Shown piece by piece: positions 1 to 3,753 of a stretch of DNA of 5,452 nucleotides. The translations under genes and the position numbers were made by a program. The stretch is from contig VBHW01000098.1 of assembly GCA_005881055.1 (NCBI GenBank), positions 1 to 5,452 on the forward strand. The letters run 5' to 3'. Below the pieces are notes generated by a model. It did no database searches. It saw only the letters and a program-made list of their open reading frames with translations, and had not been told where the DNA came from. Numbering within the stretch: position 1 is the first letter of the stretch; each line of letters starts with the position of its first letter. Origin of the DNA: Chloroflexota bacterium. GTDB lineage: Bacteria; Chloroflexota; Limnocylindria; Limnocylindrales; CSP1-4.

Positions 1-35
1 AGGATGATCAACTGGAGCGCACTGGCGTCCAACAT
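1..35 (-). CDS. Start of an unidentified leftward gene (partial)
   Basis: An ATG on the minus strand at 35-33 opens a frame reading MLDASALQLIIL before the window ends, so only about 11 codons are visible. An in-frame TGA at 59-57 lies just upstream, so this ATG is the first start codon in its frame. A purine-rich GAGGAGGAG stretch (minus strand, 55-47) sits 11 nt upstream, a Shine-Dalgarno at slightly long spacing, and a convincing promoter lies further upstream. The residues look like the beginning of a hydrophobic N-terminal helix, as in a membrane or secreted protein, but this is too little to name a family. An alternative is that a 36-codon frame starting at 118 is the translated one. 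Confidence 0.42.
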   Translation of the reverse strand, partial: MLDASALQLII

Positions 36-46
36 CGCGTGCTCGA

Positions 47-55
47 CTCCTCCTC
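47..55 (-). promoter_or_regulatory. Shine-Dalgarno-like site of the partial left gene
   Basis: On the minus strand this reads GAGGAGGAG and ends 11 nt before the ATG at 35. It is the only obvious anti-16S-like purine run in front of any gene in the window; the other starts seem to lack one. It decides the choice of ATG 35 over the upstream ATG at 118. The same bases would encode Glu-Glu-Glu in the overlapping 118 frame, so the match could be partly coincidental. Confidence 0.4.
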
Positions 56-124
56 GTCAGGGCCCGGACGCGGGGCACGCACCGTCGCGGGCGCTCCGGG
101 GGGAATGGGCGCGGACATCCCATG

Positions 125-149
125 GAAAGGTCAGGGATCGCAACCTTTC
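125..149 (-). repeat. Inverted repeat in the leader of the partial left gene
   Basis: GAAAGGT (125-131) and ACCTTTC (143-149) are perfect 7-bp arms separated by 11 nt. The repeat lies immediately downstream of the predicted transcription start near 154 for leftward transcription. It could therefore be a hairpin at the 5' end of the mRNA or a binding site for a dimeric regulator. No T-tract follows it, so an intrinsic terminator is unlikely. No known riboswitch class was recognised. Confidence 0.35.
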
Positions 150-160
150 GGGGCGCCGGG

Positions 161-190
161 AGTGTAGCGCGGCGTTCTGACGAGGGTCAA
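161..190 (-). promoter_or_regulatory. Sigma-70-type promoter driving leftward transcription
   Basis: The minus strand carries TTGACC (190-185) and TACACT (166-161) separated by 18 bp. Each hexamer matches the sigma-70 consensus at five of six (-35) and four of six (-10) positions. The predicted start is near 154, giving a leader of about 119 nt before the ATG at 35. This stretch lies downstream of the stop codon of the large leftward gene (254), so the partial gene appears to have its own promoter rather than relying on read-through. Confidence 0.6.
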
Positions 191-210
191 ACCAGCCGTG
201 CACGGGATGG

Positions 211-239
211 CGGGTCCGACGCGGGCCGCATCGGGTCCG
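211..239 (-). repeat. Imperfect hairpin flanked by 8-bp direct repeats, after the large leftward gene
   Basis: CGGGTCCG occurs at 211-218 and again at 232-239. Between them, on the minus strand, GATGCGGCCCGCGTC (232-218) can fold into a short stem with one G-T wobble and a very tight loop. It begins about 15 to 25 nt after the stop codon of the gene ending at 254, where a transcription end could be expected. It lacks a T-run, so it is at best a weak or factor-dependent termination signal, and it may be chance in such GC-rich DNA. Confidence 0.25.
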
Positions 240-253
240 GGGCGGGCTCGGGG

Positions 254-2398
254 TCAGGGCAGCCAGCGCGGGTCGGCGCCGTCCCTGGTGAGTTGGCGCG
301 GGTCGCGGCCGTCCGTGTCGACCACCCAGATCCCGGCGGGCTTCGGCGCGGCGGCGACCGTCAGCCGGACGAAGAGGATCTCCTGCCCATTCGGCGAGAA
401 GACGGGCGACCGATCGGACAGGTCCTGCGCCGTCGTCACTGCTACTGGGGCAGAGCCGGGCCGCCTGATGTACGCAATGTGCAGCGGCGGCACGACGTCC
501 TGCACGTTGCTCGCTACCGGTCCCGGGCTGCCAGCTTGTCCTGGGCTGCCAGCTTGTCCTGGGCTGCCATCCGGCCCGCTGCCCTTGTCGTCGACGGCCC
601 GCAGGACGGCCATGGCCCCGTCGCCGTCGACCGCCACGCCCTCGGCATCGTCGACGAGGCGGTTCACCGCACCACCTGGGCGCACGAGCCACGCACCTGA
701 GGTCGGGTTCGCTGAGCCGGTGGCGCCGACGAGGAACGCGACGTCCAGCGGCGACCAGATCGGGGCCGACGTGGCACTGAGCGCAAGGTCGGTCAAGACC
801 GGCGGATCGGACGTGAGCCCGACGAGGTGGAGTCCCCCGCCGGCCGCGACGATGAGCGCCGAGGCGCCGTTGCCGTCGAATGCGGCACGGCCCGAACGGG
901 GAACGCCCGGGATGATCACGTCGGTTCCGTCCGCGGCGCGCCCGCCCGAGCCCACCGTCGGCGCCCCGGTCGGCAGGAGCTGCCGCTCGTTGCCCGATCC
1001 GAGGCCGGGTGTCGGGATCTGCCACCAGCCCATGTCGAGGCCTTCGACGGAGCGTCGGGCGATGATGATGGACCGGCCGTCCGGCGAGAACACGGGGGCG
1101 TACTCGAAGCGCCCGACATCCGTGGCGATGCGCTCGTCGGTGCCGTCGACCCGGACGACCCGCACGACGCCGCCGGCGCTGTACGCGATCGTCTGCCCGT
1201 CGACCGTGACGTCATACGAGGTCACCGGTGCGAGCGAGCTCGTGAGCTGCCGCGGGTTGGAGCCGTCGGGATTCATGAGCCAGAGGTTGCGCACCCCGCC
1301 ACGTGCCGTGAGGAACACGACCTGGTTCTGTGCCGATGAGGACGACTGGCCGGTCGTGAACGACCAGGTCCGGCCGGCGGCGACCTGGCCTGCGGCGATC
1401 GCGCTCCGGACGACGGGTCGCAGCGTGACCGTGTACGTCGTGTGCGCCGGCAGGTCGGCGGCCGGCGTGAACACGAGCACGCGGCCGGAAAGCGCTCCGG
1501 TCGATGGGCTCGCCGTCGCGGGTGTCGTCGGGCGATCCTCCGCGGCCTCCTCCACCGCGACGGATCCGTCCACCGGCGGCGTGATGACGAGCGCATCGCG
1601 AGCCGACGCGGGGTCGATCGGGGCGTCGAAGAAGATCGCGATGGGACCCCGCGGGTTGGCGCCGGCCACCCCATCGGCGGGCGCCGTCGACAGGACCGAC
1701 AGCCCCGCCGCCACGGTCGTGAAGCTCGCCACGAACGGCGCGGCGAGGTGCGAGCCGTCGGTGTCCGTCGCGCCGGTCCCGATCGCCAGCGTGTACGTCG
1801 TCCCGAACGCGAGCGGCGCGTCGAACGACACGTCGAGGGCCTGCTGGCTCCACGACGCGTGGTAGGCGGTGGCCGGGCTGATCGTCATCGCCCCCTCGAC
1901 GGCGCTCGTCGCCATGAGCCGGTCGAACGTCAGCTGGACGGTCGTGTCGACCGGGACGTCACTGCCTGTCGGGGTGATCGCCGTCACGACCGGCGGGCCG
2001 GTGGTGGCGAAGACCCAGGAATCCATGGCGGCGGTTGCTGCGTTGCCGGCGAGGTCCTCGAAGCCCGCGTCGATCGTCACCTGGAAGGCCGTGGCGGACG
2101 GGAGGCGCTGCGACGGCGTGAAGATGAGCGTGCGTCCGCCGTCCCAGCGGAACGCGCCGGCGACGTCGGGCGTGATCGCGAAGCGCGTCTCGACCGACGC
2201 GGTCCGGACAGGCTCGCTGAACTCGACGTCGATCGCGGTGAGGGTCTGGCCTCGATGGGCGTCCCCGGCCGGAGCGCTCAGCGACACTCTCGTCACGGTC
2301 GGCGGACGCCGGTCGACGAGCGTCGCGTTGTAGAGGATCAACCCAAGGATCAGGAGCGCAACGAGCGGCAGGCCGATCCCGAGGGCGCGCCGGCGCAC
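254..2398 (-). CDS. Membrane-anchored Ig-like (Big_5) and beta-propeller (TolB/PD40-like) protein
   Basis: The 714-aa product begins with a basic end and one membrane helix (residues about 7-23), most likely a signal anchor because no AxA cleavage site is obvious. Three Big_5/SbsA-type Ig-like domains follow (about 33-132, 135-228, 232-349). Each has the family pattern of a strand ending in F-S/D-x-P or similar, then 'ITP/ISP' about 15 residues later (55-77, 154-175, 253-274), and each closes with 'F-A/T-T-T'. From 358 to the end are TolB/PD40-type propeller blades, seen as 'VFSPDGRSI' (436-444), 'VFSPNGQEI' (666-674) and two 'NPRQLT/DPRQLT' turns (381-386, 699-704). A Gly/Ser/Pro linker with a tandem repeat interrupts at 606-629. 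The domains predict an extracytoplasmic binding or scaffold role; no catalytic residues are recognised and the ligand is unknown. The GTG at 2398 is the first start after an in-frame TGA at 2404-2402. Confidence 0.88.
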   Translation of the reverse strand: MRRRALGIGLPLVALLILGLILYNATLVDRRPPTVTRVSLSAPAGDAHRGQTLTAIDVEFSEPVRTASVETRFAITPDVAGAFRWDGGRTLIFTPSQRLPSATAFQVTIDAGFEDLAGNAATAAMDSWVFATTGPPVVTAITPTGSDVPVDTTVQLTFDRLMATSAVEGAMTISPATAYHASWSQQALDVSFDAPLAFGTTYTLAIGTGATDTDGSHLAAPFVASFTTVAAGLSVLSTAPADGVAGANPRGPIAIFFDAPIDPASARDALVITPPVDGSVAVEEAAEDRPTTPATASPSTGALSGRVLVFTPAADLPAHTTYTVTLRPVVRSAIAAGQVAAGRTWSFTTGQSSSSAQNQVVFLTARGGVRNLWLMNPDGSNPRQLTSSLAPVTSYDVTVDGQTIAYSAGGVVRVVRVDGTDERIATDVGRFEYAPVFSPDGRSIIIARRSVEGLDMGWWQIPTPGLGSGNERQLLPTGAPTVGSGGRAADGTDVIIPGVPRSGRAAFDGNGASALIVAAGGGLHLVGLTSDPPVLTDLALSATSAPIWSPLDVAFLVGATGSANPTSGAWLVRPGGAVNRLVDDAEGVAVDGDGAMAVLRAVDDKGSGPDGSPGQAGSPGQAGSPGPVASNVQDVVPPLHIAYIRRPGSAPVAVTTAQDLSDRSPVFSPNGQEILFVRLTVAAAPKPAGIWVVDTDGRDPRQLTRDGADPRWLP
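525..569 (-). repeat. 18-bp tandem repeat, about 2.5 copies, inside the propeller gene
   Basis: The plus-strand unit GGGCTGCCAGCTTGTCCT occurs perfectly at 525-542 and 543-560, with the first nine bases repeated at 561-569. The unit is a multiple of three, so in the leftward gene it adds six residues per copy (GSPGQA). Copy number can therefore change without breaking the frame. It falls in a predicted flexible linker between propeller blades (residues about 611-625). Confidence 0.9.
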
Positions 2399-2401
2399 CG
2401 G

Positions 2402-2425
2402 TCAGCGCGACTGTCGGGTGGTCAC
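2402..2425 (-). CDS. Possible seven-codon leader reading frame (MTTRQSR)
   Basis: On the minus strand GTG at 2425 begins a frame of seven codons, MTTRQSR, stopping with TGA at 2404-2402, one codon (3 nt) before the GTG of the large leftward gene and in the same frame. The GTG sits 9 nt after the -10-like hexamer, so it could be the very first codon of a leaderless mRNA, with the main gene read by re-initiation. Alternatively it is untranslated leader, or an assembly error has split the true N-terminus. No homology can be judged from seven residues. Confidence 0.25.
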   Translation of the reverse strand: MTTRQSR

Positions 2426-2437
2426 GGTCCGCGGACC
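2426..2437. promoter_or_regulatory. Perfect 12-bp palindrome, candidate operator
   Basis: GGTCCGCGGACC is its own reverse complement. It overlaps the last three bases of the leftward -10-like hexamer and covers the predicted leftward transcription start near 2428. That is a typical position for a repressor of the 714-aa protein gene. It is about 60 bp from the rightward -10, so an effect on lepB would need a larger complex. GC-rich palindromes of this length can arise by chance. Confidence 0.4.
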
Positions 2438-2443
2438 ATAGCA
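2435..2443 (-). promoter_or_regulatory. Extended -10 promoter for the Ig-like/propeller gene
   Basis: The minus strand reads TGC-TATGGT, an extended -10 motif (TGn followed by a TATAAT-like hexamer). No good -35 hexamer lies 16-18 bp upstream, which is tolerable for extended -10 promoters. The predicted start is near 2428, about 30 nt before the GTG at 2398 and about 3 nt before an upstream GTG at 2425. It is the only plausible -10 in the short gap before the gene. Confidence 0.5.
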
Positions 2444-2496
2444 CAGGGTGCCGACCCCTCCCGGCCCCTCTCCCGGTGGCCTTGCCGATCGGCCCC

Positions 2497-2502
2497 TATA
2501 CT
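2497..2502 (+). promoter_or_regulatory. -10 element of the lepB operon promoter
   Basis: TATACT stands out in very GC-rich DNA and matches the -10 consensus at five of six positions. The GTG at 2512 begins 9 nt after it, so the transcript would start at or within a few bases of that codon. No strong -35 is seen at normal spacing; TTGCCG at 2482-2487 is too close. The element argues for GTG 2512 as the lepB start, since a start at 2476 would lie upstream of the transcript end. Confidence 0.6.
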
Positions 2503-2511
2503 GCCGACCTT

Positions 2512-3105
2512 GTGAGCCGTCGCCCCCTGGGCTGCGTCGTCGAGATCGTCGAGACGTTGGTCCTGACTCTTGTCATCTTCCTTGTCATCCAGAACTTCAT
2601 CGCTCAGCCGTATCGGGTCCAGCAGCAGTCGATGGAGCACACGCTCGAGCCGGAGCAGTACGTGCTCGTCGACAAGCTGACGCCGCGCTTCGACCAGTAC
2701 CACCGCGGAGACATCGTCGTCTTCAACCCGCCTCCGGCGTGGGCCCAGCAGTCGGACGGCACGCCGTACATCAAGCGGATCATCGGCGTCGGCGGCGACG
2801 CCGTGGAGGTCCGCGAGGACGGCTTCGTCTACGTGAATGGCGTGAAGCTCGTGGAGCCGTACCTCTACGCCCAGAGCGGCGAGCCGCAGCCGACGATCCC
2901 GTTCGGCCAATCGCGCTGGGTCGTGCCCCAGGGCGAGTTCTTCGTCATGGGCGACCATCGCGAGAAGTCGGCCGACTCGCGCTCATTCGGCACGATCCCC
3001 GCGAGCTCGATCATCGGCCGGGCGTGGCTCCGCTACTGGCCGTTCGACACCTTCGGGATCCTGCCCAGCCCCAATCACCCGGAGCTCGCCTCCCCGGCGC
3101 CATGA
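2512..3105 (+). CDS. lepB: Type I signal peptidase
   Basis: A 197-aa membrane serine protease (S26 family) that would cleave signal peptides from exported proteins at the outer face of the membrane. One N-terminal helix (about residues 9-29) is followed by the conserved boxes: box B with nucleophile Ser40 in 'QSMEHTL', box C-like 'RGDIVVFNPP', box D with general base Lys88 in 'KRIIGVGGD', and box E 'GDHREKSADSRSFG' (147-160). Two consensus positions vary: SMEHTL for the usual SMxPTL, and GDHR for GDNR. Length and Ser/Lys spacing are normal for a compact bacterial SPase I. I chose GTG 2512 because it directly follows the -10; an in-frame GTG at 2476 would add 12 residues. The stop overlaps the next start (ATGA at 3102-3105), showing translational coupling to the downstream membrane gene. 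Confidence 0.95.
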   Translation: MSRRPLGCVVEIVETLVLTLVIFLVIQNFIAQPYRVQQQSMEHTLEPEQYVLVDKLTPRFDQYHRGDIVVFNPPPAWAQQSDGTPYIKRIIGVGGDAVEVREDGFVYVNGVKLVEPYLYAQSGEPQPTIPFGQSRWVVPQGEFFVMGDHREKSADSRSFGTIPASSIIGRAWLRYWPFDTFGILPSPNHPELASPAP

Positions 3106-3746
3106 ACCCGGCACTCGTCGCCGTCGCGGCGGTCGTCGTCGGCGGGGGCGTCCTCTGCCTGGCGGGACGCGACGCACGGCTGGCCCTGGCCGGGCTGTCG
3201 ATCACCCTCCTGTTCGCGCCCCTCCTCTCCGACCCGCTGCCGACGGCCCTCGAGCTCGCCGCCCGCGCGGTCGCGTCGATCCTCGCGACGTATCTCATCT
3301 GGATCGTCGTCCGCGACCCAGCGGCGTCGACGCGAGGCTCGCTCCTGGGCTGGCCGGTCGAGGCCCTGATGAGCGCCGCGGCGTTCGCCATCGGGTTCGG
3401 GACGGCCGGCCTGGGTGCCGCACCGCTCGGGCCGCCCGAGGCGCAGGGGGCGGGCTTCGCGCTCGTCGCGCTCTCGGTCGGACCGATCGTCTTCGGCCGC
3501 GACGTCGTCCGGCTCGGCAGCGGTGCCCTGTTGCTCGTCGGTGGGGTCCTGCTCGTCCGCGTCGCCCTGGCCGGCGCGCCGACTCCCCTCGAGCAGCTCG
3601 TCACAGGCGTCCTGTTCGTGGGCCTCGGCGGCGCCGTCGCCTTCCTTGCATCACAGGCGCTCGCGGCCGGGGCCGTCGGCGGCGCGGTCCTCGACCCGGA
3701 GGCCGGTGGCGTCGAGATCCGGTCTAGCCAGGCGCGCGGCCGCTGA
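3102..3746 (+). CDS. Multi-pass membrane protein, HyfE/NuoK/MrpC-like
   Basis: The 214-aa product is almost entirely hydrophobic, with about six or seven helices (near 3-22, 27-43, 50-70, 85-105, 117-131, 136-157, 164-187) and a short polar C-terminus. The second half, 'RDVVRLGSGALLLVGGVLL...' (133-151) followed by 'TPLEQLVTGVLFVGLGGAVAF' (161-181), follows the NuoK/MrpC pattern of a charged start, a helix, then a 'P.. qalvlT.iVig.a' helix. Total length resembles HyfE of hydrogenase-4 (about 216 aa). The conserved membrane Glu of NuoK ('IGLEL') is absent here ('SGALL'). Assignment is supported by its neighbour, a NuoN-like protein, since these subunits sit side by side in complex-I-like membrane arms. 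ATG 3102 overlaps the lepB stop by four bases and has no good ribosome site, so coupling is likely. An uncharacterised membrane protein is the alternative. Confidence 0.72.
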   Translation: MNPALVAVAAVVVGGGVLCLAGRDARLALAGLSITLLFAPLLSDPLPTALELAARAVASILATYLIWIVVRDPAASTRGSLLGWPVEALMSAAAFAIGFGTAGLGAAPLGPPEAQGAGFALVALSVGPIVFGRDVVRLGSGALLLVGGVLLVRVALAGAPTPLEQLVTGVLFVGLGGAVAFLASQALAAGAVGGAVLDPEAGGVEIRSSQARGR

Positions 3747-3753
3747 ACCGAAC

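Noticed and set aside
8..118. Leftward 36-codon frame starting at ATG 118
   Set aside because: It has plausible codon use but no ribosome site, and it overlaps the better-supported ATG at 35; kept only as a possible upstream peptide in the findings.
525..569. Short repeat considered as a CRISPR remnant
   Set aside because: Copies are directly adjacent with no spacers and lie in frame inside a coding linker.
57..1025. Leftward open frame of 322 codons overlapping the end of the propeller gene
   Set aside because: It is a different frame of the same strand, dominated by Arg, Gly and Pro, with no motif. It is useful only because its stop at 59-57 bounds the start at 35.
198..1865. Long rightward open frame (555 codons) across the propeller gene
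   Set aside because: It lies antisense to the 714-aa gene, which has clear domain motifs. Its translation is Arg/Pro/Ser/Thr-rich with no recognisable domain, as expected of a shadow frame in GC-rich DNA.
1442..2515. Rightward open frame of 357 codons, extremely Arg-rich
   Set aside because: Antisense shadow of the Ig-like domain region; Arg/Asp/Gly repeats without domain signature.
2448..3101. Upstream extension of the HyfE-like frame through lepB
   Set aside because: The frame is open but encodes Arg/Pro-rich sequence over the well-supported lepB gene; the hydrophobic protein begins exactly at ATG 3102.
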